A stretch of 64,000 bases of DNA, from contig JBBHKE010002294.1 of NCBI GenBank assembly GCA_037447655.1, positions 148,513 through 212,512 on the forward strand, given 5' to 3'. Below the pieces are notes generated by a model. It saw only the letters and a list, made by a program, of their open reading frames with translations. It ran no database searches and was not told the origin of the DNA. Made by a program: the position numbers and the translations under genes. Numbering within the stretch: position 1 is the stretch's first letter; every line of letters begins with the position of its first letter. The DNA is from Zygnema cylindricum. Lineage: Eukaryota; Streptophyta; Zygnematophyceae; Zygnematales; Zygnemataceae. Shown here in pieces: positions 43,382-54,934 of the stretch.

Positions 43382-45129
43382 ATGGCATTGAACAACGTCA
43401 ACTTCATAGAAGTCTGTCCACTTCCTGTTGTGTCGGACATTTTTTTGCGTTCCTCAAATGGTGGACAAATTAGGGATCTCCTTTTGTTTTCGATGCTTTC
43501 AAAAATATCTGCCGAAGCTGTAAAAAGAGTTCGTTGTTTAAAATTAGACGACCTCAAACTTAAAGATTTTCCAAACGAAGACCGTGATTTTTTTTGGGCT
43601 CGTGCTTTGTTAATGACGCCAAATATTGAAGAGCTCACCATTGGCCTAAGAGACGGCGATTTAGAAACAATTTCACGCCTTTCCCTTTTTACCTGGTCCA
43701 ACATGATTGGCACCACACTACACCGCGCATCGTTATTAGTGTCAAAGTTTAAATAGTGTGGAAGTAAATATGCCGTCATTGACGCTAATTAAGATTTAAA
43801 AAAAAAAAAAAAAGTGTTTTCTTATTTCGGCGTTTATGCTAATTTGGGAACAACAAAAATGGAATATTCGTTGTACGATTATATGTATCCGTACAAAATA
43901 TTAAAAATCGTACGCCGTCGTGAAATTTAAATATCCGTACATGTAAGACTAATTTTTGAGTCAGAACAATCCCGTTTTTTTAGCGCACGATCCTATGCCT
44001 GCGCGTCTGATTTAACTCAATTTTTGTAAAATTTTCACTTGAAAAGGTACATTTATGTACGGTCTGACATCGACCGTACACCACACTATTTAGATATTAT
44101 TGTAATTCGTCCTTTACGCTATTTTGTACGGTACCTTAATTAACGTCAAGGAAAAATTAAAATCATGTATCCTATTTGAGGAAAAAAATCAAAATTTTAA
44201 GAACCCGAATTAGTGTCGTTGACACTAATAACGATGCGCCGTGTACTTTCGTTCAACGCATATTGTTGCCGTTTCACGGAATCAAGCTTAAGTGCTCTAA
44301 GCGAATTCAAGGCTTTGAAACGCTTGTCTTTCTATGACTGCGTTTTTACATCCGTCGACCAGCCTACCTCTTCTGTACCAAATTACACGCTTCTGCAAAC
44401 AGTTGAAAAGCTCTCTATTACCGTCTCAGGTTCTCAACAATTTTTGGAGTTTCTACTTCAATGCCTTACTCGGCTAAAAGTTTTGACGTTTGTTGAAACA
44501 GGATCTGTTACGCACCACAAAACATGTATCAAGTCAAATTCTTTAACATCGTTGACCATCACTTCACATGCAGATATTTTTCATCTCAACACTCCCAATC
44601 TTCAAGTTTTAGATTTGTCGGTTATGAACTCGAAGGTTGAAATTGGTGAAGTTGTAAACTTGCGGAGCTTCAAGTGTAGTAGTGTGATGGGGTGGTCAGG
44701 CAGGGGAATATTCTTGCATCAGATATCACTTTGGCATCGCCTTTGCCTTCTCGAGTTGAAAATCTTTCTATTCCTGGTATAAAATACAAACGCGTGTTTG
44801 AAGGGCTTCTAAAAAGTAACTCCGACAATCTGAAAGTTCTAACACTCGATACTGAATATTTGAAAGACCTATCATCGTCAAATATTTCTCCTCCGACATT
44901 GCCACGACTCCAAATGCTTCGTTTTGACAGGCTTCCTATCAATAATTATGGAATCGAACTAGTACAACCATGGTTGCTAGCTTCCCCTGTGTTACCCGAG
45001 GTAGAGTTAAATTTTGTACATTGTCCCATGGTGCGGGCAAAGGATGCAAATGATGTCTATCAATGTTTCTCAAAGGTAATAAGATTAAAATCGATGTACC
45101 CAAACGTGAAATTCAAATTACCGTGGTAA
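43382..45129 (+). pseudogene. F-box/LRR-like protein, type 2 (gene E, split by MITE and frameshifted)
   Basis: The N-terminal part (43,382-43,720: F-box CPLPVVSDIFLRSSNGG and first LRRs) and the C-terminal part (44,246-45,129, ending MYPNVKFKLPW and TAA) flank a 523-bp mariner-like MITE. A second break is a frameshift near 44,690-44,710, where GTGATGGGGTGGTCAGGCAG diverges from gene F. The ATG used by C and F is followed here by a 1-nt loss and an early stop, so 43,382 is the next possible start. It is very similar to gene F in the C-terminal half. Non-functional unless the parts act separately. Confidence 0.88.
43721..44243. mobile_element. mariner-like MITE (family W, copy 6) inside gene E
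   Basis: 523 bp, ends CACCGCGCATCGTTATTAG and inverted CACGGCGCATCGTTATTAG, TA on both sides (43,719-43,720 and 44,244-44,245). The empty site is seen in genes C and F (CTCTACTTTCGTTC and CACTAATTTCGTTC), which proves insertion at a TA. Confidence 0.92.
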
Positions 45130-46807
45130 AGATGTTTGAGCTACTTTTTGGAGTGAAAGCTTGTTTTGGTGAGTTCACTTGATATCGGAAGTGGAGACCA
45201 ACGATAGGGCAACATAAAAGGTTTTGAATTTTGCGCTATCAAATTCAGTTTTGTGCTGGGCCAATTTTAACTAAGAGATTTATGGAGATGGAATACGAGA
45301 ATCTTCTGATAAAAGAAATTGTGTTGAAAAGGAATGGTCACTTCGAAAGTGTATGCGAGCTCGAATAGGAAACATCCAAGAGTGTATCATTGTCAAATAT
45401 TGTTGTGGAAAAAAAAACATCTATATGTGTGTGGAAAGAAAGTGTCAAGCATAAAAGTCTGAAAGTGCTACATGCTACACAATTTATTTTTTCTGAAATA
45501 AACAGGAACTGTTTTTTGAGAGATTTTTACGGTTGTTTTTAGCGTCTTAGCAGAAGCATGAAACAATATGGCAGATGTATTTTTTCTTGAATATATTCGA
45601 AAGGAATCTCCAGAAGAGTAGTTGTGGTTTTATGCGAGAGGCAAATAACGTCGCGAAGTTGACAAGTTAAAGGCGGTTGAGTTAGCTATTCAGGAAAGGT
45701 CGGTTCTTTTTTTGTTTTTTCTCAACAGATTTTACTGTTCTCCATTTCAATGCATGACCAACTTAAGGAACCACAATTCATGATTGGACTTGTTATTTTT
45801 GGGCATTTCTTTGCCAGATTCCGGTTTTATTTTGGGTGGAAATGCACAAAGAGTGGTAACAGTTTTTTGTTTGGTTTCCGTTTTAATTCCCTTTGCTGTT
45901 TTGTATCCCTTTCATTTTTTCATTTGTGTTATTTTTCCATTTCTTTTCACACCTCTAGCATCCAGAATATAGTGTCGAACTTGAATTTTGTAATTTTGCT
46001 AAAAAATGTTTATCGTTTTGCAAGATATTTTTTTCAAAATGGTATTGGTTTGGCTTTTGTGTGCATTTTTACCTTGGAAAAATAGATCATGGGTCAAATT
46101 ATTTTGCCATATTCTATCCTTTAAGAACAACGAAGTTCAAGCCTAAAGATTGATTGATTGATATATTGATAATGAAACAATATAACTATTTTGGAGTAAT
46201 CTACGACTGAATCGGCCTTTTCTGGTTTCAAAACGAAATTTTTAATGATGTATACACATGACAATTATTATTCCAAGGTCTACTTAACAGGTTCTTGCTC
46301 TTTTTACTGAAATCTCATGTCAAGAAACACCGTCGATTGATAACATTTAATTTTTGTCACTTATTTAAATTTCCCTGGATGTCTCTATATGTAAATAGGG
46401 CTTTTCGAAAAGCAACATCTTTTCTCCGTCCCAAAAATGGTTTGCAAGTAAATCATGAGAATGGACTTTGCAAATTTAACGATAATGTGTCTCGTCCAAT
46501 TATAGTTCACGGAATACTCATGGCATTCCTGTTATTTTGGACACATCACTAGTTTGACTTATTTCTACCCTATTTCATGTTTGGTTGATCTGGGTCTTCA
46601 TTTTTTTGTCATGGCTTCTACAAAACCTCAGAAAACAGTTTTGGTCTTTTTATAGACAAGCGAACTTACCAGATTTGACTCCCATACGATAAAATAAATC
46701 ACACTAAATTAAAACCAGTTGGCGTACATTTTAAGGGAAAAAATAAAATGAAAAACTCTTGTTCCCACTCAGTAATTGTGTACACCCACATACAAATAAG
46801 AGATAGC

Positions 46808-46838
<31 letters not shown>

Positions 46839-47500
46839 TTAATACTAATAATAAGCGTAGTTGAAACCTTGAAGCGTCATTTACGAGAATTCCGGATGAA
46901 TTAATGAATGCTTTGGAATATGGGCCGCCACATATCGGCAAAATATGCTCATAACAAAAACAAAGGAACAACAAAAAAAAATGTAGAGTTTTAGGGGAAT
47001 TATAGATCGCGAGAAAACCCAAGAATATAAAAACACCCGTTTTTGAACCGATGGAAAACAAAACAGAAAATGTATGAACATAGGAAATAAAAATTGTTTT
47101 AGAACTAAAAAATTATCAACCACGATTCAGACTGTTAAGTAAAATAATAATTTATTCAACAAAAACAGAGCAATACTCAAAATAAACTAAAAAAATAATA
47201 TAGTTTCAATATATATATAAAAAAAATAAAGAGTAACGAGTAAAATTTGGACAACAATACACCTTTTTCTATTTAAAAACTCTCAAAATAAATGTCTTGG
47301 CATCCAGAAAACAAAACAAAGAAACAATAACGATAATAAATAAACAAATAAATGAATAAATAACAAAATAAATAATAATAACATAAATAAGATAAATGTC
47401 AATCCCGTCTCGTCAAATAGTGAACCCTGTGGAAAACCAGCCTGTTAGAATTAAGAAGCAAAATCTCTCCTCCCATTGCCAGAGTGAGCACTCGAAACTG
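45130..47500. other. 3' flank of gene E; AT-rich intergenic DNA
   Basis: The first 1.1 kb is related to the flanks of C and F (block GGAACCACAATTCATGATTG near 45,768). After about 46,250 there is no recognised feature apart from an (AAT)n microsatellite at 46,807-46,851 and A-rich sequence at 47,140-47,400. Confidence 0.5.
46807..46851 (+). repeat. (AAT)n microsatellite
   Basis: AATAATAAT run of about 45 bases with one or two interruptions. Confidence 0.9.
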
Positions 47501-48484
47501 ACCACATGACAATGATATACTGACATCCTTCTTTTCCACCGAGAACAAAAGATTGCATGAAGGATCCAAAAAAAATGATGGGTTGGTGAACAAGTTCTAA
47601 ATGAATGACCTAACGGGTAAAATTTTTCCTGTAAAGTTTTGAAAAATGGAGGATTGAACGGAAAAAGAAATATGATGGAGAAAAAGTTGACCCAATCGAG
47701 ATGTAGATGTCAGTTAACAACAAATATAATATCTAACAGCGACTAAGAGTCCATTTAACTTTCCCTTAGTGTTGCTTCCCTGATCTGACAAAAAGATAAA
47801 GAGCAAAAGATAGGAGCCAACAAAAATTTAGGATTTACTAGACATCCCGCTTAGACACAGGACGCAGTGTTGGTTGAATAAAATACCGAGAATTGTTAAG
47901 CTTGGAAAAGAAAGTTTTTTTAGCGTTTTCTAGGGTTTTTTTGGGGTTTTTCACGGTTTTTAAGGATTTTAGGGTTTTGAGGGTTTTAGGGTTTTTAAGG
48001 TATTTAGGGTTTTAGAGCGTCGAAACATTTTTCCTGTCATGCGTCCATAATGTAAAATTTTGTTGGGTATGAAAAGCTGTTCTCGTGAATACCAGCCTTC
48101 TTCCACCAAACCAGAAAAGAAAAATGGGACTTCACGAAAAATGTGTTGCCACATGCAATACAAAGGCCCCAAAACAGCTATTGATAAAAGAGGAAGAGCT
48201 TTTTCTTACTTTCATACTGCTGTATGAATAACACACCGAGTATTGTTAAGCTTGGAAAAGAACGGTTTTCTAGGGTTATTTAGGGTTTTTCAGGGTATTT
48301 TTTATTTTACGGTTTTTTGGTTTTAGGGATTTTTAGGGTTTTTAGAGCGTCGAAACATTTTCCCTGCGATGTGTCCATAATATGAAATCTTGTTAAATAT
48401 GAAAAGCTATTTCTCTGAATATCGGCCTTCTTCCACCAAACCAGAAAAGAGATATAGGACTTCACAAAAATCTGTTGCCACATG
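47501..48484 (-). repeat. type-1 3' flank relic with a roughly 350-bp tandem duplication and telomere-like stretches
   Basis: 47,510-47,700 matches 25,890-26,080. Segments 47,878-48,229 and 48,230-48,484 are tandem copies sharing ATTGTTAAGCTTGGAAAAGA, a TTTTAGGG-like tract, GAGCGTCGAAACATTTT and the CTTCTTCCACCAAACCAG block. The copia element is inserted in the second copy; the first copy preserves the empty site. Confidence 0.7.
47910..48015 (+). repeat. degenerate TTTAGGG/TTTTAGGG telomere-like tract
   Basis: A mixture of TTTTAGGG, TTTAGGG, TTTTGAGGG and TTTTTGGGG steps. Similar tracts are at 48,260-48,345, 58,448-58,740 and 62,955-63,250. Confidence 0.7.
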
Positions 48485-49531
48485 TGTAGAAACTAATGGT
48501 TTTATTAGTATTTTCTAGGTCTGAAAAGAAATATAGAAGTCGAGGCAGTCTATCTCTAACTTCTCTCTCCAACTCTCAAACTTGTCGAAGTCACTGAGAA
48601 ATTGGAGAGGAAGCTAGAGCCATGGCTACCTTGGCTATCCTGAGGTTTACGGGAATTTATATTAGGGTTTATTTATTTATTTAAAAGGTATGTGCCGGCG
48701 GCAGGATTTGATCCTTGTACCTACCGGCAGGCAGACAGGAAATAGCCGGTAGCCTTAGCCGTTAAGTCTACCCGTAGTATTATGTAATATGTAGTTCGAT
48801 ATTTTTTTAAATGATTATACGTGCGATAAATCATTTAACAGAAATGAATTACGGGATACATAGATCCAATAATATATAATGTACGAATTACGGTACAGAC
48901 AAAAATCAATACCGCGCATTTTTTTCGTAAGTGAAACAAATACCGCGCATGTATTTATTACGGCTACGATTAAATCCGAATTTAATCGTACGGCCAAGAT
49001 TAGCGCCGAGATCGCGGAGGAAGATTTCGGCGGTTTGTGGCCATCGCCACATCGGATGACGCGTGGCGAAATTACATTGGATCGTGGAATATCCGGAGAT
49101 TATGGCACCAAATCCTGATATGACATGTGTCGACATTTGGGCCATGTCGTACAATGTCCGTACCTAGAGTACACCGGCAGCTGTACTTTTGCGTACGGAA
49201 CTCTATTCTGATTGGTTTCGTACATCTGTAGATAGATTCTGTGAGAGAGATAGGACTTAGAAAAATTAGGAGATAGGACCCTCTCTCCCAGAGAGCTACT
49301 GTACAAAAAGTCAACTCTGACCCTCCATAACTTACTGCTCAGGGGAGCAAATTCAGAGATTCATTTTGCTATCGACTTAGGGGAGTCTTCTTTTCACAAG
49401 GGTGTAGGTGGTCAGGGTTTTTGTCTGCCAAGGTGGCAATTATTTTTGCTGAAACACAAAGGGGTCAGGATTATCCTAGAGGCTTCTTGGAAGCTATCTA
49501 CTCTGAGGACTTATAAGGTCTCAGAGTTTCA
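48485..49531 (+). repeat. copia 5' LTR
   Basis: 1,047 bp, starts TGTAGAAACTAATGG and ends GAGTTTCA. It aligns along its whole length with 53,880-54,929, with scattered substitutions and small indels, so the insertion is not very recent. It contains a tRNA-like segment at 48,687-48,773. Confidence 0.95.
48687..48773 (-). other. tRNA-like segment with pol III A/B-box motifs in copia LTR
   Basis: The minus strand reads TTAACGGCTAAGGC (A-box-like) and, about 45 bp further on, GGATCAAATCC (B-box-like, compare GGTTCRANNCC). The same pair is in the 3' LTR at 54,083-54,172. The acceptor stem does not pair well, so this is not called as a functional tRNA gene. Confidence 0.4.
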
Positions 49532-49544
49532 GGTTATGGGCCCA
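49532..49544 (+). promoter_or_regulatory. copia primer-binding site, half-tRNA (initiator Met) type
   Basis: GGTTATGGGCCCA directly abuts the 5' LTR. It is complementary to the anticodon stem-loop region of eukaryotic initiator tRNA-Met (CUGGGCCCAUAACC), not to its 3' end. Drosophila copia and yeast Ty5 prime in this way with a half-tRNA. Confidence 0.8.
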
Positions 49545-50661
49545 CCCTCTAGGGTACCAATCTTTAATGGAACTGGTTTCATATACGGGGAAAGTATGAT
49601 GATAGGAGCTCTATGCGAAAAAAGGTTTTGGGGGATAGTGAGTGGACGATTGGGGCGTCCATCAAGTCTTCGAAATCCTCCAAGGTTTAAAGGAAGCAGA
49701 TTCACCAGAAAGAGGATTCACCTTCAACGGAGGAAACAAAAGAAGGAGAGGTGGTGTACAAAGGAAAGGAGAAGGAGGCGACCACACCAATAGCAACTGG
49801 TTCAGCATTTATGTCACCTATTCTGAGGAACGAGGAGAATGATACTGAACCTGGGACTTCAACAATATGGCGGCAAAGCACTTCATCCTACGCCATCTCA
49901 CTCAAGGACTTGCATGTCCTCATTTGCAGGTAGAAAGGGCATCCGATCTTTGGATGGCTCTCATAGAGATGTACCGAAGTGGTACGATTCAGCAACAACA
50001 GTTGGCTGATCAGAAAGTTAACGAGTATGTATACAAAGGGGGAAATATGTTGGATTTTTGCAATGAGTTTGCTACACTCTTCATGGAGCTAGAGAGTGCG
50101 GGAAAAGTTTTTAGTGAAAAAGAAAAGGTTAACTGTTTACTGATGAAGTTACCTGATGAGTTCGAGAACATAGTCAACCGTGTGCAGGACTTGCCGGACT
50201 CAAGGTGGATATGGAACTCAGTGGTAGGGATGATTCTCGTTCGAGAGAATACGATTGAGATCCGAAGGGGAGGAAAGAGTGGCCAAGCCTTGGCAACAGC
50301 GACCGATTGGAGGAACAAGGATTCACGGAAACCGGTCGGAATCTATAGGGGGAGGGAGCAGAATAATGAGGTTGACGAGTTCGAACCAAGGGCTCCCAAA
50401 GGTTTATGTCATTTTTGTAACAAACCGGGGCACTATATGGCAGAGTGCACTAATCTAACCAAGCTTCGGTTAAAGGAGGGGCAGACCGGTGGTACCCCGA
50501 GAAGAAAGAAAAAGGCCCTTGTCACACAGGTACTTGAGGCAGAATCCGAGGACGAGGACGATGAGCTCCTTTTGGATGAGGAGTTGGAGGCGAAAAATGA
50601 GGTTAAAATTCCACGAAGGCAGAAATGTGTTTACGGTGGATTGAAAGGTGAAGCAGGCTAG
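49536..50661 (+). pseudogene. copia gag, frameshifted
   Basis: It begins at an ATG inside the primer-binding site (49,536) with a typical Gag start (VPIFNGTGFIYGESMM, FWGIVSG). The frame is broken near 49,690-49,860 and resumes as an open frame from 49,867. Gag core: SDLWMALIEMY, QQQLADQKVNEYVY and LLMKLPDEFENIV. The CCHC zinc knuckle is CHFCNKPGHYMAEC (about 50,408-50,449). It ends at TAG (50,659-50,661) just before the protease, where the family normally continues in frame. Confidence 0.9.
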
Positions 50662-53600
50662 ATTATAGATTCAGGTGCCTCCATGCACATGTGTAAGGAT
50701 AGGCACCTGTTCAATAAGATAAGAAAGATTCCCACCGTAGAGATAGAGTACGGGGATGGGAGGATAGTCACCACTACTCTTGTAGGATTGGTAGATGTGA
50801 AAGTGTTAGTAGAAGGAAAGACATCCATATTAACATTCTCCGATGTATTGTTTATTCCGTAGCTGAACAAAAACCTTATTTCTACATCTATATTAGATGA
50901 TAAGGGTTTTTTCACTACCAGTAGGGAAGGAGTCTTTACTGCTAGTTTTGAGGAGGATGTCTATTTCATTGCTGAGAAAGGTAGCCATGGGATGTTTAGG
51001 CTGATCTTAAGTAATGAAACGAAGAAACTTTATTAAAGTGGTGTTCATGAAATTATGATGTGGCATAAGAGGCTTGGGCATGTGAATCTAGATAAGTTAA
51101 GAGAGATGAAAAAGATGGGTGTGGTGGAAGGGATTCAGTTCAGTGAGAGTGATGATATAAGTGATTGTAGTGGATGTGCTCAAGGTAAACACACAGATTA
51201 CCCTTTCCTAAAACAACCACCTATAAAGGGGAAAAAATTCTAGATCTAGTACACACAGATATTTGGGGACCAGCTAAAGTGCCCTCACCGGGGGGGAAGA
51301 GATTTATGATGACTATCACTGATGATTGGTCTCGGTATTCCCGAGTGTATTTTTTGAAAAACAAGTCGGAAGCTCAGGATTGTTTTAGACAATATAAAGC
51401 ATGGAGCAAAAAACTTCATGAAACTCCAATCAAGAGAATAAAGAGTGACAATGGTGGAGAGTATACTTCTAACCAGTTTGAGGATTTTCTGAGGGAAGAT
51501 GGGGTCCAACACCAAAAGACAGTTGCAGAATACCCGGAACAGAATGGGGTAGCTGAGCAATTATATAAGACACTAAGTGATAGTGCTAGAATTATGTTGT
51601 CGGATAAGAAGATAGGAAAAAGGTTCTGGGAAAAAGCAATGAACTGCGCTAATTACCTCAAAAATAGAGTTCTTACCTCAGCTATAAAAGATCAAACACC
51701 TTAAGAGAGATGGACCAGTCGAATACAAGACATATCTTACTTAAAGGTTTTTGGCAGTCAAGTATTCAGTCTAGATACAGATCGGTCTAATTGGAAGCTA
51801 GATCATAAAGGAAAACCGGGATACTTATTAGGATATGATGAGGATGTTAAAAGATATAGAGTTTATGATATAAAAAAGGGAAGATATAATCTTAGTAAAG
51901 CATCTAGTAGTTATGGATGAAGGAAAGTCTATGGATCCCTTCAAATATACAAAGTCACTAAAAATCAGATTTGAGTCAGAAAATTCCGATAACTTTGAGC
52001 TCCCTAACTATCCAGGTTTTAGAGAAGATGACATTCTTGAAGATACAAATCAGACCGAAAAGGACTCGGCTGTGGAAACTCGAGTGACAACTCTACCCGA
52101 AGCGGAATACATGGTGGAAATTGATTCGGAATCAAGGGATAGGGGAGAAGCCGAGTTTGTTCGAATGAATCCACGAGAACCATCTATCCCAGCCTCAGAT
52201 TTTGAGCGGGGAAGGAGAAGTAGCAAAAGACTACAAAAAAAACAGGTTAATAACAAGGTAACTAAACTATCTCATCAAGATGAACCTCAAACTTATGGAG
52301 AGGCGATGACTTGTCCAAAAAGAAACCGGTGGAAGACAGCCATCAATGGGGAGATGGCCTCAATTATGGCAGCCGATACTTGGGAGCTGGTGGATTGTCC
52401 ACCTCACCGAAAACCAATCGGTTATAAGTGGGTCTTCAAATTAAAACTGAACCCAGATAACACAATCGAGCGCTACAAGGCCCGATTAGTGGCAAAGGGA
52501 TTTACACAAAAAGAGGGAATTGACTACGATGAAACCTTTGCCCCAGTGGTCAGATTTCCCTCCGTCCGCATACTTCTCAGCCTGGCACCAGCGGAAGACA
52601 TGGAAGTGCACCAGATGGACATCAAGACATCCTTTTTGCATGGATAATTGGAAGAGGAGATCTTCATGCGACAACCCGAAGGGTTTGTAGAGGAAGGAGA
52701 GGAGAGTAAGGTATGCCGGCTGATTAAATCTCTTTATGGTTTGAAACAGGCGCCTCGGCAGTGGAATAAGAAGCTTGATGAGTTTCTTACCGGTCTGGGA
52801 TATATCCGGATCAGCTCAGATCACTCAATCTATGTTTTCGAAGATGAGGAAGGTTTTATATTTATTGCAATTTATGTTAATGATTTGCTTGTTTAAGTAA
52901 ATCAATGGAAAAAATTAATAAACTGAAAACCGATCTTAAGGGGAGATTTGAAATGAAGGATATGGGGGAAGCAAAATATAATTTGGGAATTCAAGTAGAG
53001 AGAGACCGAAAAAGAAAAATTATAAGATTGACTCAAAAAAAAGCAATAGGGAACATGCTTGAAAAATTTCAAATTGATAAATCTAATAGTTGTACAACTC
53101 CAATAGAGTTGAAAAAGGGAAGTGAGGGGAGTGAGGAAGAAGGAGTCATAATCTTAGACGAGAAATTATCTCCTGAAGAACAGAAGTTCATGCAGACTAT
53201 TCCTTATAGGCAAGTAGTGGGAAGTCTAATCTATATTTTGAATTGTACTCGTCCGGATTTAGCTGCAACTGTAGGAGTGCTGAGTAGAAGTCTAAATGCT
53301 CCCACTAAGAGGGATTGGGAGGCAGCTAAGAGAGTCGTTAAATATTTGATAGGAACTAGGGATCTATGGTTCATTTGGGTGGGGAGAATACTGACATCAC
53401 TACTTGGAGTGATTCCAGTTATGGTGATGCTCCGACGAGGAGATGCACTTCTGGATATGTATTATATGTGGGTGATTTGGCTTGCTGTTGGAGTAGCAAA
53501 CAGCAAAAGGTTATTGCTCAGTCCACCGTGGAGGCTGAATATATGGCCTCTTGCTCTGTTGTAAAAGAATTGATGTGGGTCAAGTCTTTGCTTGGTGAGT

Positions 53601-53866
53601 TTGGGCATCTTAAGAGTGGTGTGCAAAAAATATTTTGTGATAATCAAGCAGCAAATGCTATTTCTGCCAATCCTAAACATCATTTTAAAGCCAAACATAT
53701 GGACATTAGACTCAGCTTTGTTAGAGAGAAAGTAGAAAATAAAATAATCATTTTAGAGTACCGACCAGATAGTGAGATGGTAGCTGATATGATGACCAAA
53801 CCTTTGCCTTCCCCTAAGCTAATTTTCTGCAGGGAGAAGTGTGGTCTGAAATTAAAGATTGACTAG
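50662..53866 (+). pseudogene. copia pol (protease, integrase, RT, RNase H), inactivated
   Basis: Domains in order: protease IIDSGAS (50,662 on); GAG-pre-integrase MWHKRLGHVNLDKL and CSGCAQGK (51,058-51,195); integrase with HTDIWGP, KSDNGGEY and EYPEQNGVAE supplying the DDE residues (about 51,256-51,560); RT with KWVFKLK, RYKARLVAKGFTQ and FAPVVRF (52,280-52,896); RNase H with WSDSSYGDA, TSGYVLY, AEYMA and CDNQAA (53,390-53,750), ending MTKPLPS. In-frame stops lie at 50,860, 51,034, 51,702, 52,645 and 52,894, and frame changes near 51,240, 51,900 and 53,370. The RT active site reads YVND in place of YVDD. Confidence 0.93.
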
Positions 53867-53879
53867 AAAATCAGGGGAG

Positions 53880-54929
53880 TGTAGAAATTAATGGTTTTAA
53901 AAGTAACTTCTAGGTCTGAATAGAAATAAAGAAGCCGAGGCAGTCTACCTCTAACTTCTCTCTCCAACTCTCAAACTTGTCGCAGTCACTGAGAAATTGG
54001 AGAGGAAGCTAGAGCCATGGCTACCTAGGCTATCCTGAGGTTTACGGGAAATTTATATTAGTAAGGGGATTATTTACTAAAAGGTATGTGCCGGCCACAG
54101 GATTTGATCCTGGTACCTGCCGGCCGACAGATACTAGATAGCCGGTAGCCTTAGCCGTTTAATCTAGCGGGTAGCGTTACCTAGCATATAGTTTGATAAT
54201 TATTTACATATGTATACAAGCGATAAACCATTTAACTGAAATGAATTACGGGATACATAGATCCAGTAATATATAATGTACGACTTACGGTACGGACAAA
54301 AATCAGTACCGCGCATTTGTTTCGTAAAAGAAACAAATACCGCGAATGTATTTATTACGGCTACGATTAAAGCGAATTTAATCGGACGGCCGCGATTAGC
54401 GCCGAGATCGCGGAGGAAGATTTCGGGCGGTTTGTGGCCATCGCCACATCGGATGATGCGTGGCGAAATTCCGTTGGATTGTGGAATCTTCGGAGATTAT
54501 GGCACCGAATCCGGATTTGACATGTGTCGACATTTTGGCCATGTCGTACAATGTCCGTACATAAAGTACACCGGCAGCTGTACTTTTGCGTACGGAACTC
54601 AACTCTGATTGGTTCCGTACATCAGTAGATAGAGTCTGTGAGAGAGATAGGACTTAGAAAAATTAGAAGATAGGACCCCCTCTCCCAGAGAGCTTCTGTA
54701 CAAAAGGTCAACTTTGACCCTCCATAACTTACTGCTCAGGGGAGCAAATTCAGAGATTCTTTTTGCTATCGACTCAGGGGAGTCTTGTCTTCACAGGGGT
54801 GAAGTTGGTCAGAGTTTTTGTCTGCCAGGGTGGCAGTTATTTTTGCTTAAACACAAAGGGGTCAGGATTATCCTAGAGGCTTCTTGGAAGCTATCCACTC
54901 TGAGGACTTATGGAGGTCTCAGAGTTTCA
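53880..54929 (+). repeat. copia 3' LTR
   Basis: 1,050 bp, starts TGTAGAAATTAATGG after the purine-rich TCAGGGGAG (53,871-53,879, likely polypurine tract) and ends GAGTTTCA, followed by the ACATG duplication. Confidence 0.95.
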
Positions 54930-54934
54930 ACATG

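Larger units (their letters stand above)
48485..54929 (+). mobile_element. Ty1/copia LTR retrotransposon, full length, degenerate
   Basis: 6,445 bp flanked by a 5-bp duplication ACATG (48,480-48,484 and 54,930-54,934), TG...CA ends and LTRs of about 1.05 kb. The domain order gag, protease, integrase, RT, RNase H defines copia (Pseudoviridae-type). Several stops and frameshifts inactivate it. A paralogous empty site is at about 48,150-48,160. Confidence 0.95.

Noticed and set aside
48687-48773. Functional tRNA gene
   Set aside because: Only A- and B-box-like motifs are present; the acceptor stem does not pair and the segment is part of the LTR.
50659-52896. Reassigned stop codons (TAA/TAG as Glu) suggested by stops at conserved Glu positions in copia
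   Set aside because: Gene bodies in the same window use TAA, TAG and TGA only at their ends; copia also has frameshifts and a mutated RT site, so simple decay explains the stops.
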